Origin: Diadema setosum
Taxonomy: Eukaryota > Echinodermata > Echinoidea > Diadematoida > Diadematidae
Assembly: GCF_964275005.1 (NCBI RefSeq)
Contig: NC_092706.1
Location: forward strand, 27,890,781-27,954,780
Direction of reading: 5' to 3'
Length of the DNA stretch: 64,000 nt
Part shown: piece after piece, positions 33,986 through 45,613 of the stretch
Layout of the letters: each line of letters starts with the position of its first letter
Numbering within the stretch: position 1 is the stretch's first letter
The notes under the pieces: model-generated
What the model was told of the DNA's origin: nothing
The model's input: the letters and a program-made list of their open reading frames with translations, nothing else
Database searches by the model: none
Program-made: the position numbers and the translations under genes

Positions 33986-35290
33986 ACTTTCGTTCGTTCG
34001 TTCGTATTTTATTTTGCTTCTCAATCAAATCAAATAAAAAAAAAATGAATAACATCAATGTGACAAATTGAAACCAAACATAACTAAATGACAAAAGAGC
34101 AATACAATGTACAAAACAAAAGTGCAGTTGATACTACATGGATAACAGAAATCTTTGTAAAACATTGATTGTTATATATAATACAAATAAGGCAGTACAT
34201 TTGATTAAATAGGGAAGCAGGAGACCGTCAGCATAAGCATAGCTTGACTGGGCTGATGGCCTCATTGGGAAATATATCTCTGGTTTGCCTTTCACAGAAA
34301 GTACAGTTGTTGTTGTTGTTGTTGTTGTTGTTGTTCTACATTACAATAGTATCTTCACAGGGAAAAAGATGTGAGTGAGTGCTGTGCGAATGCAATAGGT
34401 GACTTGAATGTTTGTGTTGGGGCCATGTATAATGTATGTTATTCTTCATATATCAATACAATAATACTAAAAAATGCAAACCTAAATATAAACAAAATTA
34501 TATCAAATTGTTATACATTATACTATATTTTACTAAATATATTGAGTTAACATATATTTCTTTAAGCTAGATTTAAAAGAAAACAAAGATGTTCGTGTCG
34601 GGTAAAGCATTCCATGAATCAGGTCCGTGATGCCTCACTGACCTGTGAGCTCTAAGAGATTTTGGATTATGTAGATGAAAATCTGTTGAGTGTCTTGTAG
34701 GGTACGAATGAATGTTAGCATTATAATCGGGAAAAAAATTAAATTTACTGTGGTAACAAATTTTGCGTGTACTTATACATGTACATAAATACAGAAGTTT
34801 GAAACTTATGTATATCATCAATTTTTAACACATTTAGCTGCTTGAACAACGGGGTCGTATTCGCTAAATACGTAGAGTGTGAACATATTCTGATCGCCTT
34901 CTTTTGCAATAAAAACAAAAAATTTAACTGCGTCTTATTACAATTACCCCAAACAATATTACAATAAACCATATGAGGGAAAATAAATGCATTGTAAAGC
35001 ACATGTAATGATTTTGGATGACAATGAATATCGCAATTTATATAATATACCAATCTGTCTGGATATAACAGTTGTCATATTCCTTATATGATCATGCAAG
35101 ATCAATCTATTATTCAAAACTAATCCCCCCCCCAAAAAAAAAAAAAATAGTAGACGTTTGTCCAGTTAACAATTTTCCGTCGATACAAATATTACATGTA
35201 ATATTTGTGAACGCAAGAAGAACTTTGCGTATATAGGCACAGTATATTTGTAGACCTTTAATTTCACTTTTTCCTTTCGCCACTTTTTTT
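33986..35290 (-). mobile_element. Non-LTR retrotransposon 3' part, broken
   Basis: Minus strand, 5' to 3': an RT region at 35290-35110 (ICIDGKLL) broken by a poly-T/G run; NNRLILHDHIRNMTTVISRQ near 35090; VLYNAFIFPHMVYCNIVWGN and LLQKKAIRICSHS (35053-34750); then SYPTRHSTDFHLH and HGPDSWNALP (34710-34590). A long 3' untranslated region follows and ends near a cgttcgttcg run. The order matches the other LINE (11221-13227) but the sequence differs, so it is a second subfamily. At least two frameshifts; inactive. Confidence 0.85.
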
Positions 35291-35415
35291 TGCACACTCT
35301 GTTACACAGTTACACTATTTCGCATTGTCCCTGTATCGTACAAGTGTTCATCGCGACCAAATGTAAATCAAGTTCCCGCTTTTAAACTCCATGAACATAC
35401 GAGTAAATCGACAGA

Positions 35416-35446
35416 ACAATTCGTCGGTGAAAACATGAACCGACGT
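35416..35446. repeat. 31-bp terminal inverted repeat, left
   Basis: Begins acaattcgtcggtgaaaa. The whole 31 bp match the reverse complement of 47158-47188 with one mismatch. Internally cgtcggt and accgacg form a hairpin. Confidence 0.75.
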
Positions 35447-36240
35447 TTCCGACCGGCAAGTGCGCAAATGTGAATCGGAGAAAAACGCGTTTGAAAATAT
35501 GGACTTTTTCAACGGATGAAATCACGTAGTTATCGACTGTTAATCTAGACAAACGTTACACCACAAGAACGCCCAAGACCTGTTCTTTCTAACCATTGTA
35601 AATTTATAACATGATTATCTGCATGCAGTGAGTATTGACGTGGGGAAAATCAGGTTGAAATTTCGGACAGTGATTTTCTGCCCGTTACAGCGCGCGAGGA
35701 GGTTTGCGTCGGTTCATGCAATCAAGTCTATTGCGCGTCTGGTTGTAAACAGACGTATAATACGCTTAGATACGTCGCTTCATCCGCGCACAGTAGGTGA
35801 ACGCGTAGCGCAAGCACCGTCTCATATGGGTATGCTTACACAGGCGCTCAATATGGGTCAACGAACTTTTCTGCAGACTCGAATGCACACGTTTGTTGGG
35901 TTTTTGCGTATTACAATATTAACTGTTTTCTAACTGAAAAATTCAACATGTTTGTGATTTGAATGTACGGTGAATATACCTATGACTTTTCATATCTTAT
36001 AACAGTCCACTTGTGCCAAACAAATTACACTAAGAATTTGACAGATTGCTCTGGCAAGCGAATGTAAATGAGCGACATCGCTAAGTGAAGCAAACGATTA
36101 CTTTTACTTTATGCAATATTGATCTTTATTTTTCAAGTGCTCATGTGAGGTGACTTGTAACAGTGTGTACTGGAATTTTGTCTACATTGTAAAGAAAATT
36201 ATGCATCTCTTATTTCTTGCTGCTACCAACCTTGTAAAAT
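35447..36240. other. CpG-containing block with a dispersed homologue
   Basis: 35702-35790 (gcgtcggttcatgcaatc, aaacagacg, tacgtcgcttcat) aligns in the same orientation with 46914-46998 (gcgtcggttcattcacgc, gaacagacgc, gcgtcacttcat). The open frame at 35628-35933 has no recognised domain. The rest is unremarkable. Confidence 0.5.
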
Positions 36241-36241
36241 A

Positions 36242-36318
36242 ATGCCAAATTACGCCAATTTCGGGATTTTACATGGCCGGTGCCAAATTACGCCAATTTC
36301 GGGATTTTACATGGCCGG
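36242..36318. repeat. Two tandem 38-bp units
   Basis: tgccaaattacgccaatttc, then gggattttacatggccgg, occurs twice back to back without a mismatch. C and A homopolymers and a TA/AAT microsatellite follow (36333-36400). Confidence 0.95.
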
Positions 36319-36350
36319 TGCCAAGCTCCCCTCCCCCCCCCCCCCCCCCA

Positions 36351-36398
<48 letters not shown>

Positions 36399-36912
36399 TA
36401 TAATAAAATCAAAAAGGGGACACTTTATTCTTTTGTTGCCACTTCCGTGTTACATCAACTAACATGCAAAAAAACAATAATAATAGTAATAATCAAAAGG
36501 CCTTCAGCGGGGAAAATAAGGACCTATCACGCTGATACTTTTGGGTTCATCTTTCTTCTACTTCCACTACCGTGGTAAAAAAAGAAAAAGAAAAAAAAAG
36601 TAGGGGCATAGTTGTGACACCCTAGGTATTCCTATGCATCGTCCAAATAAAATAATAATAATAATGATAAAGTGGGGTGGCATTTTTTTTTTCTTAAACA
36701 ACAATTAAATTAAATTAAAAAAAAAAAAACACGTATAATGCAGGCTTTCAAGCAGGATAACGTAAAAAAGTAGGAATAAAGTAGGAACAAAATCTTTCAA
36801 AAAGTAGGAAAAAGTAGGACATGAGAGGAAAAAAGTAGGGCATTAAAGAAAAAAGGTAGGAATAAATGAGGACATGTGCAGGCTTTTTGGAGTAGTTTTC
36901 GTCAATACTCAC

Positions 36913-36994
36913 CAGAACTCTTGATGTTACATGTAAATCTTAATTTGTACTCACAACCCTGCTGCCTCAGCCTCACTATTGCTCCTGGGAGAGC
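36913..36994 (-). CDS. Candidate exon inside the hAT-like interval
   Basis: Minus strand: acceptor tgtatttttcag before 36994, then 82 open bases containing ALPGAIVRLRQQGCEYKLRF, then a strong donor (gtgagt) after 36913. Frame 0 is the only open frame and is compatible with the end of 41144-41197. The family is not recognised. Either a captured host exon or part of a transposon gene. Confidence 0.4.
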
Positions 36995-37152
36995 CTGAAA
37001 AATACAACAAAGGCAGACGTTCGTTAGAACAATGTCAGGTAACAAGCACAAATGCATGTTCAACCGTACAGTCAGTATGAATCTTGATCACTTATTACAA
37101 TACTTTATACATAGAAAAGACATAATTTTGTGATTGACATGAACACCCTACC

Positions 37153-37853
37153 ATATATGTGATCCTGCATCGCAACACCAACAAAAAGTTGCCAAACATG
37201 GATTTTTAATTAAGAGCAGATTCTGAAAGAACAAACTTAAATATGAAAATGATGTATATCTCGATTCAAATGGACTCTCCTAACCGATCCTAATATTGGA
37301 ATGAAAGCACACACTCCGGAAAATGTGAACTGAGAAAAGGGGCTCCTGAAGTATAGCATTTATTCAAGCGCTCAATCTTTATCAAGCCGTGCTAGCTGTG
37401 GATTGAATGGAACAAATAACAGAATGTTAACCACTGGAGCTACAACAATGAAAAGATTATCAGATTAAGCTGTGCATGCTTTATTAACACATTCTGTAGG
37501 TGATCAATGCCAACTTTCAAAGCAGAAGCATCGTCCTTTCTAAAGTTATTGGAGTTGAAAGTTAAAAGTATGGACAGGGTTTTTAAGAAATGAAAAGATG
37601 ACTATGAGAAACACCTAATCACATTATTCTACCAAAAAGTGCATGTTCCAGAAAAAAAAAACTGCTAAAAAACACAATTTCCTTTTCGCTTTATGATCCC
37701 AAACTTTACTATAATATATAAGAAGACTTGCCCTTTCAGAAAATATGAAAAACTCAAGACTGGCTGGATTGGCCCATATCATCTATTTTCAGTCCTAATA
37801 CAAAATCAGTGCATGCGACTTTTTGTTGGTTTTGTGATGGACGGTCACATATC
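37153..37853 (-). mobile_element. MITE family 1, copy D (full length)
   Basis: 701 bp with both termini: tatatgtgatcctgcatcgc at the left and ttttgtgatggacggtcaca, then tat, at the right. The inverted terminal repeat has the form tatgtgaccNtgcatcac, then aaaaccaacaaaaagtcgc. It is nested in the 4.8-kb interval. No coding. Confidence 0.85.
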
Positions 37854-38230
37854 ATCTCACAAAATATGACATAAACATTCCATGATGTGTAAGTTATACA
37901 TTTATGCCAAAGGTATGTTACACTTCCATAATTAAAAGATGGCATCTTTTATCTACATTCATTTGAATGTTTTGAAGTTGTGAAGATATGTGTTTCATTC
38001 CAAAATGTAAAAAAGATTGGAAATAAGGATATTTGACAAAAGCAATTTTAAAAAAGATGACACTTTTATCTACATTCATTTGAAGTTGTGGAGATATGTT
38101 TCCTTTAAAAGTGTGGATATAATGGATATAAGGATATAAGGATGTTTGACAAAGCTTTAAGTGATGCTCACAACAACTTAGTATGCTTTCAAGTTCCAGC
38201 TGAATGACCATGAGATAAGTAATATACTTA
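37854..38230. repeat. Short internal duplication
   Basis: atcttttatctacattcatt, then tgaa, at 37943 and acttttatctacattcattt at 38060 head two diverged copies of an about 115-bp unit (gaagttgtg, agatatgt, aaggat and atttgacaaa recur). No gene. Confidence 0.6.
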
Positions 38231-38682
38231 CTTTCCAAGAGACTTTCAATTTCAAATACATGTAAGCACTTAACATGTGTTCAAACATTTCAAAATAACA
38301 GGATAATGTAAACTACTTATATGTAGCACTCAGTATTAGTCTCTGAGAGCATGGAGCTACTAACAGTAGCTCCATGCTGAGAGCATGTGTTATCATATTA
38401 CATTTCTAGCAAGACATGCATGAAGAATGGGTTGTCTCATGACAGTGAGGCCTTATGAAGTGAAATTATATCTTTCCAAGAGACTTTCAATTTCAAATAC
38501 ATGTAAGCACTTAACATGTATTCAAACATTTCAAAATAACAGGATAATCTAAACTACTTATATGTAGCACTCAGTATTAGTCTCTGAGAGCATGTGTTAT
38601 CATATTACATTTCTAGCAAGACATGCATGAAGAATGGGTTGTCTCATGACAGTGAGGCCTTACGAAGTGAAAGATCTACCAA
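38231..38682. repeat. Tandem duplication, 241-bp period, with inserted hairpin
   Basis: ctttccaagagactttcaat starts both copies, at 38231 and 38472. They stay nearly identical through gaatgggttgtctcatgaca, then gtgaggcctta. Copy 1 alone contains about 34 extra bases holding a perfect 14-bp-arm hairpin (38348-38361 and 38365-38378, agcatggagctact). Confidence 0.85.
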
Positions 38683-41143
38683 TGCATTGACATCTTTATT
38701 TTGCAAATCCTGGCCCACTACAAATCTACACACTCAGATACTGTGAGTTTATGGCACAGTGTCCACAACTGAATTTCAAGTGATATAGATTATCTTCATA
38801 ATCATATGATATAGATGGAAACACAAGGCAAGCTCAATTTAAAACACTTAAACCAATAGAACACAAAATATCCAAAGAGAGAGAGAGAAAAAAAGTAAAT
38901 ACTTTACATTTCAGCATCAGGGAAATGTAGTATTCTTGCATGTACGTTGTAGAGTAACATAACACTGCAATATAACCAAATGACTCCACTTTACAAGATG
39001 TGAGGAGCATACATGTACATACTGCTTTTTGTTTCTCACTATCTGTAGTCTTACCGACTTTATAGGGAGCAAAAATGACTCTATTTTTTGATAATTTTCT
39101 GTAGATAACAAATAAATATGTTTTCATTTCTTTGGTGTTCTGTTGATGCTAGATTCCATCAATTCTTGAATCAACTTACATTTGTTAATTTAGAAAGAGG
39201 TGTAGAAAATAATCATTCTGTACTTTCCAATGACTTACTACTGTTTGCAATATTTGCCACATTTACTGGAGATAGTTAATAGTTCTTTACATTCAACTGT
39301 TTTTTCAGCTCATCATGACCCTTTTTGTTGAATACACATACAGCTATTTGACCTTTTCAAGAAGATTCTCCATTTTGCAATTATTCCAGGCACTTTTAAG
39401 TTCATTCAATATTCTTGAAATCAAACTTCTTCATATATTTTGAGAATATTACATCCTTCCGCCTTTGAAATTTTGCATGGTTGAGATTCTGCTTTTCATT
39501 CTCCAGGTATTTTGCTGGCTCAGTATTTCAGCATGTTAATCTTATAAACTACTCTTTGCAAGATCTGGAGAATAAATAAACAGTGACTGTCATTATCATT
39601 TTAGTCCTTGCTAGCTTCTCTGATTTCTCTGGTTGTTTGAGAGCAAATACACTCTAGAAAATCTGTATATTTACCATGCAGTTCCCATTCCCCCCCCCCC
39701 CTTAAATACAGTGTATTTGTGCCCTTTCAATTTTGATACTCTCCACTGTTCTGTTGGTTTTCACCTTCAACTTACAGTTTTGTATGTTGACACAATTGGC
39801 ATACACATCCATCCATTCCCTTTTTTCTTCTTTAAAAAGTTTCCCTGTCTCACATTTTACCAAGACTCTTTCAGACGGTTCAATATTTTGGATATGTCAC
39901 TTCAAGTGACTCATCACACTTTGACTACTTTCATTACGAGATTTCTGTTCTACCATTTTCTCACATCTTGTTCAAACTAGCTGGGTAATAAAAAGATGTT
40001 CAGCGTTAACTAAAATTTGCAAGATCTGTGGAATAAAAAGACATCATGGCTTCTACTTTTTCTGCAAGTTGTTTCCTCCAAACTTAACAAACTGTTCTTG
40101 GCGGTTCAACTTAAAACATCCACACACTTGCTCTTATTTGTGGAATATGCATTCATTATCTTTCCTAAATGCTCTAGATGGTTTTTCTCTCTACATATTC
40201 CTGATAGTTTGTAAGTGTCGTCAGGAAGTGAACTTCAAAGTCTCATGGTTTAAACTTCAATCAATCTTTAAACGTTACTGAATTATTATTTTTGTGTTCG
40301 TTTTCTGTGAAGTTCCTCCATTTCCTACTTTCTTTTAAGTTCTTCGAGGTAATGTATATGTCTTACCTATGATGCAATTCAACCTCTTAAACAATACTTG
40401 CAAGATGTATACACGCCATCAACTTTTAAGATTGTCCATAAAGAGGTTTCTGCTCTATTAGTCTTTATCTTTCACGATGGCTAAGTAATTACTGTTGTTC
40501 TCACTCCTTGTTAACAATTTGTGGGATCTGTTAATTAAACATTTCTTTTTTGTTCATCTGATTTTTCAGCAACTAACTTTCCTCAGCTGTTTACCTTCAG
40601 ATGAATTAAGGTTTTTAGTAGTCATATCTACCCTCTGCCCATGATTCAAATAGATATCACAAGTCATATGTCTCATGTTAAAGGTCCAGTTTACCTTTGG
40701 GAGCAGTGCTTTTGATTTAGCCTCAGTAATATGCAAGTTTCATACAAATGGGTCCCTACCAATCCATGCTTTCTTGGGAATAACTCATCCTCACATCAAC
40801 CAGATCTAGTTTCTGTGGTGAAACACGTACTTTTATATTCAGTTTTTCATATTGCAATCACTGTTAATTATTATCAAAACATATATTATTGAAGGATTTC
40901 AGGCAAAGGGGATCTGAAGGTGTCATTTCTTGTTTTGACATGACCTTTACGATTTACGTAGTAAACCATATTTTAGCAAAGGAAATTTCTGGTTTCTGAG
41001 GATTTGCATTCCAGCACATGCATTAGACATGATATGCTTGAACTCTACATCCATTAAAACTGGCTGTAGGCAGCATTTTCCCTCAGTTGTATTCTTTGGA
41101 AGTCACATGTCAAATTCTACTTTTAAGTATATGGCAAGCTTAC
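38683..41143. other. Interior of the 4.8-kb interval, non-coding
   Basis: Contains spaced relatives of gcaagatctgNgaataaa at 39557 and 40018 (about 460 bp apart), so part may be an old duplication. A piece resembling the MITE family 2 start (aaaggtccagtttacctttg, then ggagcagtg) is at 40680. A short segment with good splice signals (acceptor before 39105, donor gtaaga after about 39062) does not keep frame with the neighbouring exon candidates. No transposase. Confidence 0.35.
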
Positions 41144-41197
41144 CTGGTAATTTTGAGCGATGATGAGAGCTTGTTGAGCGCTGCTCCAAGTCCTAGG
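41144..41197 (-). CDS. Candidate 54-bp exon inside the hAT-like interval
   Basis: Minus strand: branch/pyrimidine region and cacttatattgcag before 41197, then 18 codons reading PRTWSSAQQALIIAQNYQ, then donor gtaagc after 41144. Both splice sites are strong and the exon is a multiple of three. Phase 0 at both ends joins it to 36913-36994. No family recognised. Confidence 0.4.
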
Positions 41198-41536
41198 CTG
41201 CAATATAAGTGGGATCAATCACATCTGCACAGGAGCAAAAACTGAGGCTGGCAGCAGTCTTGTGGTTGATTGGTTTGTGTTATCCCTCTTTCATGCTGAA
41301 GAGGCTCTCCCCACCAGTAAGAATCTGCAACTAGAGTCTACTCATCATTTCTGAATATAAACTATTCAAGTACCGGGTAGCCTTGCACATTTTTTTTTTT
41401 TTTTTTTTGGCGGGATTTTTCACCAAAAAAGTAGGAAAAAGTAGGATTTTGAGCAAAAAAATAGGAAAAGTAGGGACAGCAGTAAAAAAGTAGGAAAAAG
41501 TAGGAAAAGTAGGGCCACTTGAAAGCCTGTATAATG

Positions 41537-43790
41537 CTTACAAGTTATGGTGAGCATTCAGTTGCCACACCATTTACTTCATTTTTTTTTAAGTGATCTC
41601 TTGTACGTTATAACTGCTAACAGTATGGAAAATTGATAGAGACAACACAAAAGCAAACTCAATTTTTTTTTTTACATTCAAAATCAATTCACATCAAACA
41701 CTTATAGTGGTCAAGATATGTATTACTTGATCTCATCTTTAAACAAGATGATGCCTCTGACAAATCAAGATTTACTACCAGTTTGCAATACTGAAACTGT
41801 CTTATTGTTTATCTAGCAATCTGGATATTAGTGAATCGAAATGAGAATAAAATCTCCACATGACAATATGTGCGCTCATTCATCACACACATCTTCACAC
41901 ATGAAACACTGTACAATTCTTTTCTTGTTATGAACACCTTTATTAACAGTAGCCGGTAGATACTAATACATAGTTGTATACATAGTACAAATTGTGCGTC
42001 AACAATATTACTCGGGACTTACTATCATCAGAACATACAACACAGAAACATGACAGACCTTCAATTGAATATAAAATATAAGTTGGTAGATGAAGTATAA
42101 ACAGAATTTTGTTAGAGGACACTACTATGAGCTTACTGCACAAATACATGACAAACTAATTTGTACAAACAAGAGTGATGATATAACGTGATTATGTTCG
42201 TAATCTAAAAACATTACCATCAACATGAGATAGCAATAGTGTGAGCAGCATGTATCTATTGTTACATTAGCTAAAACGAATACAGTAGCAAAGAGTATGA
42301 CAAGCAAAGTAGAAAAAATGGAGAAAATCACAACTGCATTTAAAATAAGGAAAATGTGCAATAAGTCTGTCAAGCAGTAGAAATCCAGCAAATGCAGCAT
42401 CATTGCATTGCAAAATCAAGTCTTAGCCACAGTACAACAGCATGTCACAACAAAAGCATGCAGTATAGTCAAATAGAAGTGTCCATTTTAGCATGTGGTA
42501 TCATGGCATATTTTGACTAAAAAAAATAAAAAGGCAAATGTCAAGCAACATCTCACCTGCATACGGCAGTTTGTGAGTTGAGTACATTTCAACATAAGTT
42601 TATGGACCTTTGACCTTTAATGAGTTGACCACGGACGACGATGAAAACAACGACTGAAAAGTAACACCTATGTCTTCCTTCTGCTACGCAGGCAAGACAA
42701 AAACAACAAAAACAACAACAACAACAACCACTTCTGATAATTAGTGCATTCATGTCCAGGGAGCAAAAACACACTAGCTTCCCTTCCAGAATGAATTTGA
42801 TAACACACAAATCTTTTAAGAGAACATAATGCACTCAACTGAAATCCACCAGTGGAATGTATTCTTTGATAGCCACAGAGTCACAAGAAATGAATTACTA
42901 AAGCTTTTAATTCCTACATGGATTTCTTAGAAATTTTTAAAGTACTGAGCTGCAATGCCTTTTATGTGTGTTCTTAGCCTTACTAGTATTTGGTTGTGTG
43001 CATGTGGGGAATAGGGAAATTTCACACACACACAAAAATGAATAAAAAAAAAAAAAACATGACGAGCCACAAGAAGTTTAACAAGGCAAGGGTAGGGAAA
43101 GGAAAGGAAAGCAAGAATGTTGGGTTATATTGCATCTTAGCAACATTGACATTTGTACAATAGCACAGCCGTCAACATGAACCAATCAAAACTACACTGT
43201 ACCAAATTCTAGGTAGAAATCCACTTGTACACTTTCAATTACAATGTACATTTCCTATTTAAAACAACATTATCATATTTAGAGTAAAGGAGAACCAGAA
43301 TTATATTTCCAGGCTCAACACTACAAATTAAAGAAAATTCTGGAAAGCTGGCAGCTATGCAGCAAATGAGAAATTAAAAGCATGGATGAGATTTGGGGAA
43401 AAAAGTCAGGTGTGTTATGCTGAAATGGTAAATTGACAGGCATGGAATAGATGAAGATGAGAATGATTAAAGACAACTCCAGGGCTGGTTTGATATTCTC
43501 AACTTATTTCTTGGTTTCTGAGATTTATGGAAGATAAACAAAATGCTTATGCTGTGAGGGAAATACAAAATACAAAAATTTGAATGAAGAATAAGGCTAA
43601 TAAAAAAATATCACTGCATTGATCATAAGAATATTGACATGGATTCATGATGAGTGCATTCTTGTGAATCTGCAAATTAAGCCCTGCTGTTCACATCTGC
43701 TACACATCATATCTTGACAATGTCATATTTGTCCATTCTCACTACCATTGCAATTGACCTATAATATGAAAAAAAAAGTGAATGCAGGAA
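41537..43790. other. Non-coding stretch
   Basis: About 2.2 kb with an aac trinucleotide run at 42700-42730 and A-rich tracts. Open frames are short with no recognised domain. Confidence 0.3.
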
Positions 43791-45170
43791 CATATGACAC
43801 CTGACAATGTGGTGTCCTTGGGTAGAGTGGTACCCTTGCAGTTCCTTTGGAGGGACAATTACAGCCACTTTTTTAACATTGGGAGCAGTGATCAAAAAGA
43901 AATGCTTATTATCGCACATGTATGGTTCATTTGTGTCACGAAACACCTTGGCGTACAAAAATTTTGCAACAAAACCACAAACATAAGGAGATAGTACTAA
44001 TTTTCTCATTAAACTGCACAGTGACGGTTTATTCTAGAAACAGTTTTTATTCAACTATTGTTAACAGTTTGTTTATCTTACAATACCCTGTACTTAACAC
44101 TGATTGAATAGAGATTAATATTTTCATGTTGGTGATTTTTTTCTCCCTGACTCATAGTTAGAAACTACTTTGAAGCACGACAACAGTTTGTTTTATTCAT
44201 CTGCAAATGTTAGCAAGGTGTTTTAAGTGTTGCTGTAAGTACCATTGAAGAGGTGCTCTGCACTTGAAAAAAACAGTACCTGGGTGGATACCAAGTGGTA
44301 CTGTTCCTGCCATTGAAGGGGTGCTCTGCCCTTGCAGACCAGTGCCGTGGTGGGGACCAAGTGGTGCTATAGCTGCCATTGAAGGGGTTCTCTCCACATG
44401 AAGACCAGTACCTTGAGTGGGACAATTAAACTCACTTTTTAACATTGGGCACAATGATTAAAAATATGCTAAAATCATCACATTTGATGCACTTGTATGC
44501 TTCAGTTGCATTGCAAAACACCCTAGCATTTAAATAGTTTGCAATATTGTTCCAGTGATGGTTTATTCTAGTAACAATTTTGACAAAACTATTGTCCATT
44601 TTTTGTACATTTTACAATACCCAATACTTAACATGAAATAGATACAGATAAACATTTTAATGTTCATGATTTTCATCCCTAACTCACATTTAAGAATTCT
44701 TTTGAAGCACTAAACCATTTTTTTTTCCTTATCTGCAGACGTTGGCATACAGTCTGGGTGGATACCTTTTGTGGTACTATTCCTGAAATTGAAGGGGTGC
44801 TCTGCCCTTGTAGACCAGTGCCATAGTGGAAATTACATGATGATGCTGTTGCTGTCATTGAAGGGGTGCTCTGCCCTTGAAGACTAGTACCTTGCTTGGG
44901 AACAAGTGACATTGTCACTGCCAGTGGAGGGGTGCTGTGCCCTTGAAGAGTACCATGGTAGGGAGCAAGTGGTACTGTTCCTGCCATTGACGGGGTGCTG
45001 TGCCCTTGCAGACAAGTATCACGGTGGGGACCAAGTGTTGGTATTGAAGGAGCACTGTGGTCTTGAAAACCAGTGCCATGGCAGTTGCCGATTGGTGCTG
45101 TTGTTGCCTCTGACTGGCTGCAGCAGCTCTGCCCCTGGTCTGTTCGGCTTGCACAAGCTGTACAAATAGT
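43791..45170. repeat. Segmental tandem duplication, about 550-bp units, derived from MITE family 2
   Basis: The MITE-like block (ttaacattgggagcagtgat, then ggtttattctag, then gaagcac) occurs at 43862-44180 and again at 44431-44710. Each is followed by a minisatellite. The unit boundaries repeat at about 530-570 bp. Sequence identity has decayed but order is conserved. Confidence 0.7.
44235..45100 (-). repeat. Protein-like minisatellite, about 69-bp unit
   Basis: On the minus strand, two clusters (44450-44240 and 45090-44760) encode, in one open frame each, repeats of about 23 residues of the form GTGLQGQSTPSMAGTVPLGP. The 45197-44679 frame is open for 173 codons and contains a possible donor (gtatcc) after about 44772 within the last repeat. 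Units are 60-70 bp and many changes keep the frame. It could be an exon of a low-complexity S/T/P-rich protein or a minisatellite open by chance. Confidence 0.45.
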
Positions 45171-45411
45171 ATAATCCCACGCAGAAGAGCCTGAATGTTA
45201 TACGTGTACATGTAATTTATGATGTATGTGGATAACAATATTAAGAAAAAATAAAGGGACTACTACAAAAATTCATTAAAAAAAATGAAAATAACACATT
45301 CCATCAACTTGATACTGACATGTTATGGGTAGCAATTATTCCCCCTGCTTTCTGAAAGCGGTTAGTCCAGTGCTCTTTCATTTTGATAGAAAAGTTGATT
45401 TTCGGCTCTAA

Positions 45412-45610
45412 GGCCCAAATTCACTAAGGTGGTTTAAATTTAGACCATGGTACAAAATAAGCATAAAATGGGTGTACCTTTGACAAGTGCAGATCAACGT
45501 GCGATTGTTATTGAGCATCTGCCAGCGTATGCAAGCTGTCACATGCATTTACGCAGAGGGAATTGCATAAACCATGGTCTAAATTTAAACCACCTTCGTG
45601 AATTCAGGCC
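45412..45610. mobile_element. PIF/Harbinger-like MITE, 199 bp
   Basis: About 40-bp inverted ends: ggcccaaattcactaaggtg, then gtttaaatttagaccatggt, at the left, and accatggtctaaatttaaac, then caccttcgtgaattcaggcc, at the right. TAA flanks both sides (45409-45411 and 45611-45613). A 3-bp TWA-type duplication with GGCC-starting ends fits PIF/Harbinger. No coding. Confidence 0.8.
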
Positions 45611-45613
45611 TAA

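Larger units (their letters stand above)
36741..41529. mobile_element. hAT-like transposon interval, 4.8 kb, with target-site duplication
   Basis: caggctttcaag (36741-36752) and cttgaaagcctg (41518-41529) are perfect 12-bp inverted termini. Both are flanked by tataatg (36734-36740 and 41530-41536). Subterminal aaaaagtaggaa repeats cluster at both ends (36770-36860 and 41425-41515), as transposase-binding arrays do in hAT elements. The CAG start fits hAT; a 7-bp rather than 8-bp duplication does not fit perfectly. No transposase was found. A nested family 1 MITE (37153-37853) and two exon-like segments lie inside. Confidence 0.7.

Noticed and set aside
39062..39105. 44-bp segment with good splice signals on the minus strand
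   Set aside because: Its length would break the frame between the exon candidates at 41144-41197 and 36913-36994.
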